A stretch of 64,000 nucleotides of DNA, from assembly GCA_963971285.1 (NCBI GenBank), contig OZ020254.1, positions 10,354,001 to 10,418,000 on the forward strand, read 5' to 3'. The notes below the pieces were generated by a model. It saw only the letters and a list, made by a program, of their open reading frames with translations, was not told the origin of the DNA and ran no database searches. The DNA comes from Astropecten irregularis (taxonomy: Eukaryota > Echinodermata > Asteroidea > Paxillosida > Astropectinidae). Numbering within the stretch: the stretch's first letter is position 1; each line of letters begins with the position of its first letter. The position numbers and the translations under genes are program-made. This document shows positions 50,001-59,180 of the stretch, piece after piece.

Positions 50001-51862
50001 AATGTGAAAGACATTAAGACAGTGTGCAAAAATATAACAGACATCCTTCATGAGCATCATTTGGACATCCTCGCTAACAACTTAATACTTACAATCCTTC
50101 CAATCTCATTTCCCAGTCTGAGCAGGTGACTTCGCAGCTTTCCAAGTGGCAGCTCAGTTTGCAAAACAGCACCCAGAAACTCTCAGATGCTCTCAAAAAT
50201 AAGATGTGAGTATGGTGGTTGAATTTCACACCAAAACGGAAAGCAAGGTTCCTTTCCATAAAATTTCACACCAGGACAAATCATCATATTGTTGATTTTT
50301 CACCTGCTGAAATTTACACAAATTTTGGAAATAATAACATCAAAACAACAGCTAGTGTATAATCTTCATTTTTCATGTTTCATGGGGCCTGCATGTTTCA
50401 GGAACATGATCAGTGATCCGGTGCGCAAAAACTACCCTGGATCGCATTTTACCGTATCCCGCCTAAGACGTGGATTTGTAAGATCAAATAAGATCCGCTG
50501 CGAAACAAACAAACACCTTAATATTCTTCTGAAGCATCCCACCGCTGCCACCAAAGTCCTGATAATTGAAAGCTAATCTCATTTTTGAAACAAAAAATGT
50601 TTCAATACAAGTGGCAAAACGCACATTGCACAGGTCTGAATGTGCTGCAGACATCTCCACCTGCACTGCAACTGCAACTTCTGCTTGTGCAAACATACAC
50701 GAACATGTTTGCTATGTTTGCGTTACGCTTGGATTTTGAAGTGGAACGCACTCACAATAAATGGCAAACATGTGTTGCGTATTGCGTCCATCTTTCATTC
50801 AATGTAGTTAGCCAACTTTAGCAAACACCTTCTCTACACTGTTAGCTATGTGAGGCGAACGTTGTGTGCGTGTTTGGTGAACAGCGCATTCCAGTTTGGA
50901 AACGCGTGTAGTTTATAGCTGGAGTGGAACACACCCCAGGTTTACTGAGAGCACAGAGGTGTTGAGAGTAAAGCCTAACCTCATTTTTTTTTTTGTATTT
51001 CACGGAAACAGATGTAATCAGCAGCGAGATTTACAACTGCTGAGAGCAAGCAACAATGAACAAGCTACTGATCATCTATGTGATAACAGGTCAGTATGCC
51101 ACAGGCTCATAGCCGTGTCCACACTGGACTTTTTGGGGGCAAAGTTACCGAGACACTGGAACACGAGACACGATACGTCTCTGGAAGTCTTCCTCTCAGT
51201 TACTTTTCCTGACCTGCGCGGACATTTCTACTGACCAACTTCTGCCCAGGAAGAATTCCTGAGACACTTTTCCCCGAGACAAAAAGTCCAGTGCAGACAG
51301 TGCAAGTCGGGTACCCTCATGAGCCTAGTATTGACAGCTCGGTAATTCTCCTGCACGTGCACGGTTAAGTTACCCAAGGCGAAAGTCCAAGTGCGGACAC
51401 CGGTATTATTTGCCCATTTTTCTTTTACCCATCAGCTCGGTGATACCCCCAGGGGCCGATTCCACTAACATTTTGCGATCATTGCTAGGCCCAAATCCAT
51501 CGCTAAACGGAAAATTCCTACACAAAGTAGCGATCAATTTTCCGTTTTCCGTTGTGCAAAACTTCAAGTCTGATTCGAAGTCTACATCATGTGTGTGTCT
51601 CATTTTAATTCTCATCAGACGTCCCGTACCAATGACAAGTGGAGTGTACAGTCCACGGCATCACATCCAGACAAGCACACCAAGCTGCCAACGCACTCAT
51701 CCAGGTTATATACTCCGACACCAACACCAAGCAACACAGACTGCCAACCTCAATAACTGGACACATTTCAACACCGAGGGCGGTGTTCGAAGCATGACAC
51801 CACAAGGCCGCGACAGCAGCAATCGGCAACATTCGGGCAAACTGATTGGTTATGCTCAATAA
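35048..51862 (+). CDS. Large coiled-coil protein, unrecognised (19 exons, 1,445 aa)
   Basis: Exons: 35048-35277, 36388-36503, 37473-37598, 39006-39222, 39851-40305, 40426-41573, 42600-42791, 43686-43744, 44268-44356, 44780-44803, 45112-45200, 45941-46228, 46791-46941, 47202-47484, 47818-48073, 49021-49224, 50117-50205, 51012-51089 and 51619-51862 (stop TAA). The 4,338-nt frame stays open across every junction. Residues 1-~975 are low-complexity, rich in Ser, Glu and Lys, with a basic nuclear-signal-like cluster RRKKTKKRKK near residue 275 and a Ser-rich stretch before residue 764. One compact helical patch, ALLEAAISYLYWSRHDAQDLL, spans about residues 802-822 in exon 7. Residues ~980-1364 form heptad-rich coiled coil, for example RVRKEADERIAKLQKEIEAM. 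The last 81 residues are Gln/His/Thr-rich. The layout resembles centrosomal or cytoskeletal scaffolds, but I recognise no family. Exon 3's acceptor and exon 7's donor (GTTGGT) are weak; exon 10 is only 24 nt. An AATAAA follows at 52042-52047. Confidence 0.85.
35609..36054. mobile_element. Foldback element with nested insertion in intron 1 of the coiled-coil gene
   Basis: Outer ends GGGGCATTTACTAAATGGAG and CTCTGTTTCGTAAACGCCC are imperfect inverted repeats, with CTCAGGCTCC subterminal. Inside lies a second palindrome (35696-35897) whose arms share GGTAAGGGTG and GATCAGCCGTGATTTACAC. Relatives of the outer element are at 46947-47140 and 49603-49800. Confidence 0.75.
36972..37193. mobile_element. 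hAT-type MITE, CAGTGGCGCACCC ends, intron 2 of the coiled-coil gene
   Basis: 222 bp. Same family as 25254-25398, with the same GGGAGAAAAATTTTCTTTGA interior. Flanks AACTGGCT (36964-36971) and AACTGGAT (37194-37201) match at 7 of 8 positions. Confidence 0.88.
38038..38541. mobile_element. MITE with GGGGCCGTCCATAAAGTACG ends, TAA duplication
   Basis: 504 bp. Ends GGGGCCGTCCATAAAGTACG and its inverse, flanked by TAA (38035-38037, 38542-38544), consistent with a PIF/Harbinger-type 3-bp target. The interior has inverted C-rich GTACGCA-bearing segments. Lies in intron 3. Confidence 0.88.
38719..38930 (+). mobile_element. tRNA-derived SINE, family A (most complete copy)
   Basis: Head ATCTTAAATGATCCTTGGGA, then CTGACTGCCAAACAAACAAA, GGACACTGCCAACATAGGGC, A-box-like TAGCTCAGTTGGTAGAGC, a damaged B box GGTTGGAATC, and tail TTTTCAATGAC. 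The non-tRNA head before the A box is a distinctive feature of the family. Confidence 0.85.
41657..42378. mobile_element. Foldback within a foldback, interrupted by a hAT element (intron 6)
   Basis: Outer arms of about 105-110 bp (41657-41768 and 42270-42378) share TGGTGATGTTT and AACAAGCA-TCTCTCCTGCTT in inverted order. Inner arms (about 41798-41832 and 41911-41945) share TTTTGCAAGCTGTCC. The inner right arm is cut by the hAT-like element at 41946-42235. No transposase ORF. Confidence 0.85.
41946..42235. mobile_element. hAT-type MITE, CAGGCGCGGTT ends, perfect 8-bp duplication
   Basis: 290 bp. Ends CAGGCGCGGTTCTAG and AACCGCGCCTG, flanked by identical GCCTTTAT (41938-41945, 42236-42243). 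The interior has repeats of GGGGGGGCTAGA. Confidence 0.92.
43084..43431. mobile_element. MITE, CATACTTTGG family (full length), intron 7
   Basis: Left end GGTAATATCATACTTTGG, right end CCAAAGTATGATTACCTTTA. Interior AGAAACAGTAACAGTCATCT and CCATACGGTGCCC are conserved with 26233 and 60000-60235. Confidence 0.88.
43877..44209. mobile_element. hAT-type element, CAGGGGTGGGCAACC ends, perfect 8-bp duplication
   Basis: 333 bp in intron 8. Ends CAGGGGTGGGCAACC and GGTTGCCCACCCCTG are perfect inverted repeats, flanked by identical ATCTAGAC (43869-43876, 44210-44217). Inverted GGCGGGCCGCA motifs lie near both ends. The end sequence is typical of Charlie/MER5-like hAT elements known in vertebrates. 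Confidence 0.94.
44440..44550 (+). mobile_element. SINE family A fragment (3' half) in intron 9
   Basis: B-box-like GGTTCGAATCCCACTC followed by ATTTCTTTGCTCACTTTTCA and AATCTAGTCAGTTTT. The 5' half is missing. Confidence 0.7.
44915..45080 (+). mobile_element. tRNA-derived SINE, family B, in intron 10
   Basis: A-box-like TAGCTCGGTGGCCTATGCAC, B-box GGGTTCGAATCCCACC, body GAGCCAGCACC, CACTCAGCAAGCACTGAGTA, and end GGGCGAGCCTAATTTTCATA. Most complete copy of the family; it ends 31 bases before the exon 11 acceptor. Confidence 0.8.
45608..45915. mobile_element. MITE upstream of exon 12, TAAAGGCYGRTTCATACTCG ends
   Basis: Left end TAAAGGCCGATTCATACTCG, right end CGAGTATGAACCAGCCTTTA. It ends 25 bases before exon 12, so it forms much of that intron's 3' end. 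Interior CTGCGTA and GTGCGCG motifs; no ORF. Confidence 0.82.
46283..46320. repeat. Perfect hairpin, 17-bp arms
   Basis: GGGTATGCCCAACTGTG and its exact complement are separated by 4 bases, beginning about 55 bases after the exon 12 donor. Further GCCCAACTGTG-like copies flank it (46250-46345). Confidence 0.9.
46502..46697 (-). pseudogene. LINE reverse-transcriptase C-terminus fragment, intron 12
   Basis: On the minus strand it is a diverged copy of the LINE tail at 62083-62355 (shared GCCACGCGACCCATCCC, GAGAATCCGCCTGG, TCTAGCCACATGACCGTAC). Frames are broken. It is a short dead fragment of a non-LTR retrotransposon. Confidence 0.65.
46947..47140 (-). mobile_element. Foldback-family repeat, intron 13 (minus copy)
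   Basis: Complement of the 49603-49800 element: GAGGCTTCAGCTCAAG at the left, GGTTGTGGTTTTCAATTGAA in the middle, and AAACCAGAGAATCTACTTCT. It fills most of the 260-base intron 13. Confidence 0.72.
48114..48264 (+). mobile_element. MITE, GGGGTCGATTTCAC family, intron 15 copy 1
   Basis: Starts CTGGGGTTGATTTCACAAAG and ends GTTTGGTGAAATTGACCCCT. Contains CGTAATTCGAGTTACGAAGG and GTAGGGCTGTAATGCATCAT. Confidence 0.88.
48357..48577 (+). mobile_element. MITE, GGGGTCGATTTCAC family, intron 15 copy 2
   Basis: Starts ATCTGATTTCACGAAGCCCT, ends GTTTGGAGAAATTGACCCCT. The middle is expanded by about 70 unrelated bases relative to copy 1. Confidence 0.8.
48746..48895 (-). mobile_element. MITE, GGGGTCGATTTCAC family, intron 15 copy 3 (inverted)
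   Basis: Read in reverse it matches copies 1 and 2: left end CCAGGGGTCAATTTCACCAA, right end TTGAAATCGACCCCTG. Its inverted orientation lets it pair with copy 1 in the pre-mRNA. Confidence 0.88.
49271..49498. mobile_element. Near-perfect palindrome of ~100-bp arms, intron 16
   Basis: Arms (about 49271-49371 and 49396-49498) share TCAACGTTTC, CACTTCTATTTTGTT and CATACTTTCGCACTTCT in inverted order around a ~25-base loop (CATCATCAGGAGACGG). A half-related sequence lies at 36890-36960. Confidence 0.88.
49603..49800. mobile_element. Foldback-family repeat, intron 16
   Basis: Ends GGGCCTTTTAGAAACTCAGG and CCTTCGTTTCTTAAAGCCCC are imperfect inverted repeats. AGAGCTTCAGCTTCAATGAA and AACCACAACCTATG are shared with 35940-36000 and, inverted, with 46947-47140. 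Confidence 0.75.
51113..51403. mobile_element. MITE, CCGTGTCCACACTGGAC ends, intron 18
   Basis: Ends CCGTGTCCACACTGGACTTT and AAGTCCAAGTGCGGACACCG are inverted repeats. Internal GTTACCGAGACA and TCCCCGAGACAAAAAGTCCA form further inverted segments. It occupies over half of intron 18. Confidence 0.8.
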
Positions 51863-52041
51863 GCCTCATGCCATTATATTGAATATCTGGTACACTGACT
51901 TCTCTGACTGCAAAATGCACAGTTAACATTTGACTTCCCCTGACTATAAAAGGACACTCCCACTACATCATGTGATTTGAGGCAGACTAATGAACTGAAA
52001 TCAAAGCTCAGGCAAAAACCACAGTAGTAATTTCTCGCAAT

Positions 52042-52047
52042 AATAAA
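52042..52047 (+). promoter_or_regulatory. Possible polyadenylation signal of the coiled-coil gene
   Basis: AATAAA about 180 bases after the TAA stop at 51862, in AT-rich DNA. This is the first canonical hexamer seen downstream. There is no transcript evidence. Confidence 0.4.
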
Positions 52048-53147
52048 TATTGAAAAATCGAAATTTCTACTAAGCTAGCTACGCAGGCAAATAACAAGTA
52101 TTTTATGAGAATTTTCATTTGCAAGTGACCCTTCTATCATAATACTAAACATTTCCAAACTTATTTGACGGAAAGGAAAAAGTAACCAATCAGATGATCA
52201 CTAAACATTCAAAAACTTCAACTATTTTTTTCAAATTTGTTATATTCGTTCAACCGAATACAATCATGGCATGAGATAAAAGATTGGTGCCGAAAAAACT
52301 TCATAATTTCATAACTTTGTTAATTATTATTGAATGAAAGAGAGATATTATCATACAATGTCATTTTGTGTACAGCTAAAAACCAAATCTTGTGGCAATT
52401 TTTGGAATTATTATTTACTCCACTTATTTATTATGTAATCCTACAGTAAAGTTTTCATTTAATCCAAAAGTCATATATCTGAATAAATGAAATGAAAAAC
52501 TGATGAAGAGATTGTCGCCTGATTCATTTCTTATAGCCAAAATGATAATTTCATTATTAAGATTGTAAAGGCATTCTTGGTTCTCCATATTTGCTTTTTA
52601 CCACTGTGCTAAAAAAACTCGCAATCATTGAGAAATTCTCTCATGGTTGCAAAAAAGTGTCATTGTGTGAAAGGACACCAATGTTTGAGAGTGACCGATG
52701 TCCCTGGTGAATCCTTGAGAGATTTTGACCAAGGTCCAGACCTACACATGTACAACAAAATCTTCCACTAGCGGAAGATTTCTCAAGGTACCTGTGAGAT
52801 CTATCGTGTGAATGGAGAACTGTCTTTTTGTACAACATCCCATGCGAGGTACTTTGCAAGGCGCATGAGTTGTACCCCTGTTTCATGGCCTTTGCAGACC
52901 GCGCGCTTTACGCGCAACCTCAGTGTTGTGTTGGTACTAGCAGCGTTTACAATCATAAAATGTATAGTTTATCGATTACCTGCGGAATAAGTATTCAGCG
53001 TCTCAAGGGAGGCTTGCAAAAAGTTATACTGTGCAGTATGAAAGGACGCAAAAGCGGCAAGAGTGCAACCGCTTTGTAAGATTTCTCAAGCATGAGAAAA
53101 ACTTGCAAGCCTTGCGAGGTTTTTTTAGTGTCGTGTGAAAATGCCTT

Positions 53148-53482
53148 TAAAGGTAGTATCATACTTTGGTAACATACCGAAACAGAAATCTTCACAGATT
53201 TACGTATAACTTACAGGGTATGAAGATGGTAGTGGTGGAAACATACCATTAATAAATTTCTGCCTGAAATGCTGTATTTATCCAGAAAAGAGTAAAACCA
53301 GTGACCAAAATAAAAAAGAAAATACCTAAGAAATACTGTGGCCGTTTTTCACTGTTCCCTCAAAATGTGAGCAACTTTGGGGACTGAAAATTTCACAGAT
53401 GACTGTTACTGTATCTTCTTTGATATTTTTGCCCATGAATCTATATTTCTTTGACGAAAACCAAAGTATGATATTTCCTTTA
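53148..53482. mobile_element. MITE, CATACTTTGG family (full length)
   Basis: Left end TTAAAGGTAGTATCATACTT, right end ACCAAAGTATGATATTTCCT. Interior AGGGTATGAAGATGGTAG and GATGACTGTTACTGTATC, in the opposite internal orientation to 43084-43431. Confidence 0.88.
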
Positions 53483-54787
53483 ATGACAAAGCATTTTAAC
53501 CATTTGATTCATGGTCAATGCCAAAAACAGATCTACAAAATTTGCACAACACAAACTAAGTAAAAAATCATAAAATCAATCTTACAATTGCCAAATATCT
53601 TCATATAAATAATTTTATTTCTTTTAAATGCTAATTCTCACAAATAACACCCATGATAAAAAATATTTTATACACATTAGTAATTACGCCATATGTAAGT
53701 ACATGTACAGTATTTTAATTGTGAGTTTTTAAAATTGAAAAAAAAAAAAGGCTCTGATTATCTTATATTTTTATTTAAAAAAGTACACAATCTTAATTTA
53801 CAGACAAATTTTTCAAATTGTCAAAAGCACTGATTTTGAAAGCAGATTTGGGCTAAAAAAACAAGAAAAAAGTAATTATGACACATGTAATTATCATTAT
53901 TCCGATACTGGGTTTCAATTTTCGGAGTGAATGTTTATCGAGACTTGCTTCTAAATACAGTGAATATTCTACACAAGCCGCTATACAGTGAATATTCAAA
54001 CTAAAGGCAAGTTTTTGAGTGGCGCCCTCTTTTGATTTAAAAAGACACTACGGTGGTGCTTTTCGATCTAAATGCACCACAACTCCGGCTCGGTACGTGG
54101 TGCGCGATTTATTCCTGAAAGGAACAAAAACTTAGAAGAATATTCGGCATGGACAACATCTCCCGGATTTTCCCACCAGTCTTTTGCTCATGATTAGCTT
54201 TCCAGCTTCCCAGATGATTTGGCAGTGTACAAAATAATATACTGACACCACCGCAGTTTTTATTTTAATCAAAAGAGGGCGCCACTCAAAAATTTGGATT
54301 CAAATTACTGTATACCGGTACTTAAAGTTAAATGTCTTTTAAGACCAAACAAGCCCTTTTAGAATTGTGACCATGTGATATACAATTTGCTTCTTTGCAT
54401 AGTAATATTTTGCAACAAAACAAATTATTCAAATGTAGCCAATGGAAATGTATGCATGGAAAGCTAGAACCAATCCAAAGTTAAGATTAGATAAGTAGAA
54501 GTACTGAACTGAATTGAGCTTAAAAGCTTTTAAATGCAGTGCAGTGGAACACCGCTATAACAAACATAGCGTGATGCACAGATATTGTCTGTTATAGTGG
54601 TCGTTTAAATAGTGATTTAAAGAACCATATTCGTTATGTATTGTTCACAAAAATTGGGAGCCAAGGATGATGTTCGGCATAAATCCAAATGTTCGGTATA
54701 TTGGTGTTCATTATAATGGCGTTCCAAAAGCAAGACATTCTGGGTAACGCCTTCCCATGTCTGTTGAAAGCTGAGATAAATCAGGAA

Positions 54788-54890
54788 ATCTCCCGATTGG
54801 GGAAACCAATCTCCCAATTGGGGTAACCAATCTCCCAATTGGGGTAACCAATCTCCCGATTGGGGTAACCAATCTCCCGATTGGGACAAC
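54788..54890. repeat. 21-bp minisatellite with a palindromic core (5 units)
   Basis: Unit CTCCCAATTGGGGTAACCAA plus T. Each unit contains CCCAATTGGG or CCCGATTGGG, which is self-complementary or nearly so, so the array is both tandem and able to form a chain of hairpins. Units alternate between CAATT and CGATT. Confidence 0.92.
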
Positions 54891-55555
54891 CAAATAAAAT
54901 GCTGCCTTTATAATCAAAAATTACAAAAATAATCCTACAGGACTTTCCACTCATTCACAGATGGGACAATAGAAACTCAAAAACCATGAAAACAAACAGA
55001 AAAAAAAGAAGAAGGAAAAAAAAAGAAGAATAAAACTAGTTTCATAATTTAACCTAACTCAAGCAAATGCGAATTTTAGTGATGTTTTTTCTATTGTAAG
55101 CCCCCCAAAATAATGCTTTGTTTTGTAATCCAATAAGAAGATTTCAAATATTGCAAACCAATCAAATGAAAGGCAATGACACTAGTTGTCCTACATTACA
55201 TCTGTAGGCCTATTATACATAATTGCTCTTATTTGTACAAAGTTTGAATGATGAGCAAACGATTAAATGCCTTATAGATATGAATAAGGCAAACTCTTAA
55301 GAACACTAATAGTGTGAAAGCGCAAATTCAAGGCCTCAACAGTCCGAACAATCTAGATATCTGAAATACGTTAAGTAAAGCATAATTTGGAATACATGTA
55401 TTGCACTCCGGCAATGGGTTTTAATTAAACTGGAACATGTGAGTTGAAATTGGAAAAAAAATACATCAGAGAACTTTGCATGTGGTTGATTTGATAGCCA
55501 ATTTTGAATATTGTAATGATTTTGAATTTTGAGGAAAAAAGACCATGGAATATTA

Positions 55556-55720
55556 TACAAATAATGGATGTTTATGAGTGGAATGGTAAAAATAATTTCA
55601 TGAGGTGACAGATGGACTGTTCCATTTCACGAGGCGAAGCCGAGTGGGAATGGAACAGTCCATCTGTCACCGAATGAAATTATTTTTACCATTCTACGAA
55701 TGTGAAACATTCATTATTTG
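55556..55720. mobile_element. Palindrome with ~70-bp arms
   Basis: Left and right arms share GGTAAAAATAATTTCAT and GGTGACAGATGGACTGTTCC in inverted order around a short CG-containing loop (GAGGCGAAGCCGAG). Confidence 0.88.
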
Positions 55721-56086
55721 TTTTATATAACATCTAAGTAGATCTTTGTCATTTGATTTTGATTGGAGGATAACATTTTAAGAGTTAGCGAGACAAAAAA
55801 ATAATTTAAATCTTGGCAAACTTTATGCTCTTATTACAGTAACGCGTGTTGCACACCAACGCGTACGCGCGCACGCAGTGACAAGTAAATGGAACGCCGC
55901 TTGACCAATCACGTATTAGAGTTCCTGGCGTGCAATGGTACAAATCGGATGGCACCAAAAATGCACGGTGGATGGAACAAATTTCAACGGTTGTGACGTA
56001 AGCCATGAATTGGTCTATTCAACAAATATCACGTGACATACAATCCTCCAATCAAATGACAAGGATCTACTAAGGTGTTATATAAA
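55721..56086. mobile_element. MITE adjoining the palindrome, TATATAACA ends
   Basis: Left end TATATAACATCTAAGTAGAT with CTTTGTCATTTGATTTTGAT, right end AATCAAATGACAAGGATCTA followed by CTAAGGTGTTATATA, inverted. The interior has a CG-rich GCGTACGCGCGCACGC patch at about 55860. Confidence 0.75.
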
Positions 56087-58782
56087 TTGCTATGACCAAG
56101 GAATATTGCAATGACACTAGGATATTGCAGTTGCCATTGGGATATTATAGATATATTCTATTTAGTGTAATGGTATTGGTAGTACTGCATTAATTCAAAT
56201 CCGTAGATAGCATAAATTATTTTCCTTTTATTGTTATAATCTCAAAACATTTCCAGAGAAACAGTCCAATATGCAGGCATTGCAGAAATCCCTAAATCAT
56301 GTTCTTCTTTCTATGATAAACTGCACCGGGCAAAAAAAACACCTTTTAACCACCACGTTTAGCATATCTTCATACTCTCCATGTTCAAAATACAGATAAA
56401 TTTACAGACAATTATTTCACTACCATTTTCTGAAATATGTGGATAAAGATTATCAAACAATTACTGATTTGTGTTCATGTGCAATTATTCAGAAAAATAC
56501 AGTTTTAATATTTATACACAATGTCTATACAATTACAATACATAATTTACATGTATAGTGAGAAATAACAAATTAAGAGCTTTATACCAATATTATAGAT
56601 TAATTAAACGTTACACTGGAATTTCTGCATTCCATTTGAAACAAAAATCAAAAGTTAATTTATTGTGAAACAATACCTGTTTTCACATGGAAGACATTTT
56701 TTGGTTTGTAAATTTACAATTTGCTGCCCTGACAGCATTTCAAAGTTCAAGGAACTTTGTCTGATCATATAATATATCAAGGAATATTAAGATTTTACAT
56801 AATGGGCTTTTTGGCCCAATGGGATGACAGCAATAGTGTCACGTGATGGGCTATTGGCCAATCAGCCACCTGGTGCCTAAGCATGCCGTATACATGTATT
56901 ACATGCAAAATTCAGTTCAGCCCACATTGACAATTTAAGCAAACACTTATCGTAAAACTTGTGACCAAACACTACCCCCCCCCCCCCCGCCACTGAAAAA
57001 AAGGAGTTTTTATATATAAAAAAGTGCACTTTTAAATTGCCTGTGATGCTAGAATATACATATAGAAAACGAAGCGAAACCTCAATCTAACGTAATTCGG
57101 TTGCTAGACACAATGAGTAATAAAACAACAAATACTGTGAATAGTTGTCATGTGACAACTGGTACTGGATAAATTGGCCACAAATAGAGATAAAGTCTTT
57201 ACTGAGTTTCAGGCTTTTGTTAAATGTTTGGTAATTCTCTCAAATTGATAAAATTCCAAGAATGGATAGTACTTATGATTAGTCTAGTACAATTTGAACA
57301 TGCTTGTGGGCTCATCAGACATGCCTGTCTGCTCTTATGACTGGCAAAACAATTCCTTCTAAAATGTATACGGTATCTCAAGATGATAAGGGCATTCATC
57401 ATTTTCAAAAACTGAAAACCCCCTTTTCAAAACAAAATTTGTATGAATTCCAGAAAAAATTTTCAAGGAAATGATAGCAGTCAAGCTCTGAAGAAAAACA
57501 AACAAACTTTTTTATGTTTGAAACAACAATTCAAACTTACAATTGAATATTTCTGATGACAGATGATCATGTATCTCTATTTCAAGATTTCCAATGCTAA
57601 TTTCATTTCTAGAGGACAATTCTGCTCATCAAGTTTCCATGATGATTGATATCGATTCTCTACATACTATCTATACACTAAAGGCAGATGGATTCCGACA
57701 AAATCTAACTTACATCAAGGGTGTAAAATATCCGCGTTTTATTGGTTTGCTGCTTTTTTAATGAATTTGCTGCAGTTTATTTTCCGCTTTTTTGATGAGT
57801 GTGTTGAATTCTATTTTCCGCTTTTCATCCCCGCGCCAGCGCCGACTTTTTCTTTGGCTGCACGTGAACGTGAATGAGACTTGACTTCACTGGTCCACTG
57901 TAGCTAAAATCTTGGCTGTTTACGGTTGCTACCCGCGGATACCAGTTATAGAATCTTCAAGAATCAAGATGGCCAACAACACTGGCTCAGTGTGTGCGGT
58001 GTCACGTGCAGCATGCGTGCGCGATGGATACGTTTCTCGAACGTGATCATCGCTTTTGGGGAAGGTTTTTCATGATATTTTGGGGATTTAGTATGTGAAA
58101 AATGAGTTTATACTTGGCCAAATTGGACAAAACATCGGAGTGAAATTCAAGTGAGATTAACCTGATCGGAAAAATTATTTTTACGGTGGGTCTTATCTTT
58201 TTTTACGGGGGGAGGCTGGGGCGCAACGGTACAAAACAAAAAAGACCAAAAAAATGAAAAAGTTAAGAAAAGAAAATGTTGATGTCATCGCGATGGGGAT
58301 TTCCGTTTTTTTTTTCAATTTTTTTTTTCAAACTTTCTCTCAAACCCGTTACATGTACTGCCATGACTAATGAGTAGCACTGGACTAATCTTAAAACAAA
58401 AAATGTGCCAATAGGTTTGTGACAAAATAATGTCTGCTACCAAGGAGATAATGCCAATTGCTATACATTTCTACTCAAGGTAAAATTCAAAATAATGTTC
58501 AATTAAGATACATTGCGATAGTTTCAACACAACATCATAGCACACAAAAAAAGAGAAGGTTGAAAAAAATATCCCTATTAAAGCCTAGATAAAACAAAAA
58601 TTTGCTCATGAATGTAAAATGTACATAATTATGCGAAACGTTGGTTTTTAACCATTCCAAAGCAAATTCACACACCATATCAGTCTAGCTGGTTATGATT
58701 TGTGTGAGCCAATCATGGTAGTTAGTTGGTAAAAGAAATGGAACACATTTTAGCCATAAAGCAACATTCTGTTTCCCTGACC

Positions 58783-59026
58783 TTGGGGCACTTTCACAGC
58801 CCTGCTTAGCACAAAAAATTGCAAACCATGAAATTTCTGTCTTTAATAATAAAAACAGGATAAACAGGCAAATTTCGATGTGCTGTGTATTAATTTTGAT
58901 TGTTCTGTGGCTGTAGTTCGCTGACCATGGATATCAAATGGATTTTTAATGGCGGTTTGTTTGAGCAAGACATATTTGTGCTAAGCAATCTTTTTATGCT
59001 TAACAGCTCCGTGAAATTGGCCCCTT
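58783..59026. mobile_element. Palindromic MITE, GGGCCAATTTCAT family
   Basis: Left end TTGGGGCACTTTCACAGC, right end TCCGTGAAATTGGCCCCTT. The interior matches 28655-28901 (TTGCTGACCATG-like, GATATCAAATGGA). Confidence 0.85.
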
Positions 59027-59180
59027 GTCTAGGTCACTGAAAGATAAACAGGATTTAATAGCAAACATGTATGGGTTCATACGTACTCACCCAACTGTTT
59101 GCTCATCACAACGGTCCCTGCTATGAAACAGGTTGCACTTGATTGGTTGACCTTTGACCTTTGTTTGGTTCTCTCTTTGG

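Larger units (their letters stand above)
51863..59180. other. 7-kb gene desert between the coiled-coil gene and the RNF24-like gene
   Basis: Convergent gene ends; the flanks contain 3' UTRs. It holds a MITE (53148-53482), a 21-bp minisatellite (54788-54890), a palindrome and MITE block (55556-56085), a C run near 56975, and a palindromic MITE (58783-59026). The 56090-58780 stretch is AT-rich with no recognisable feature apart from a T-rich patch near 58300. No coding exon was detected. Confidence 0.6.

Noticed and set aside
50585-51234. ORFs 3' of exon 17 as additional exons
   Set aside because: They overlap repeat-like sequence and frames do not join the flanking exons; the 50206-51011 intron joins exons 17 and 18 in frame without them.
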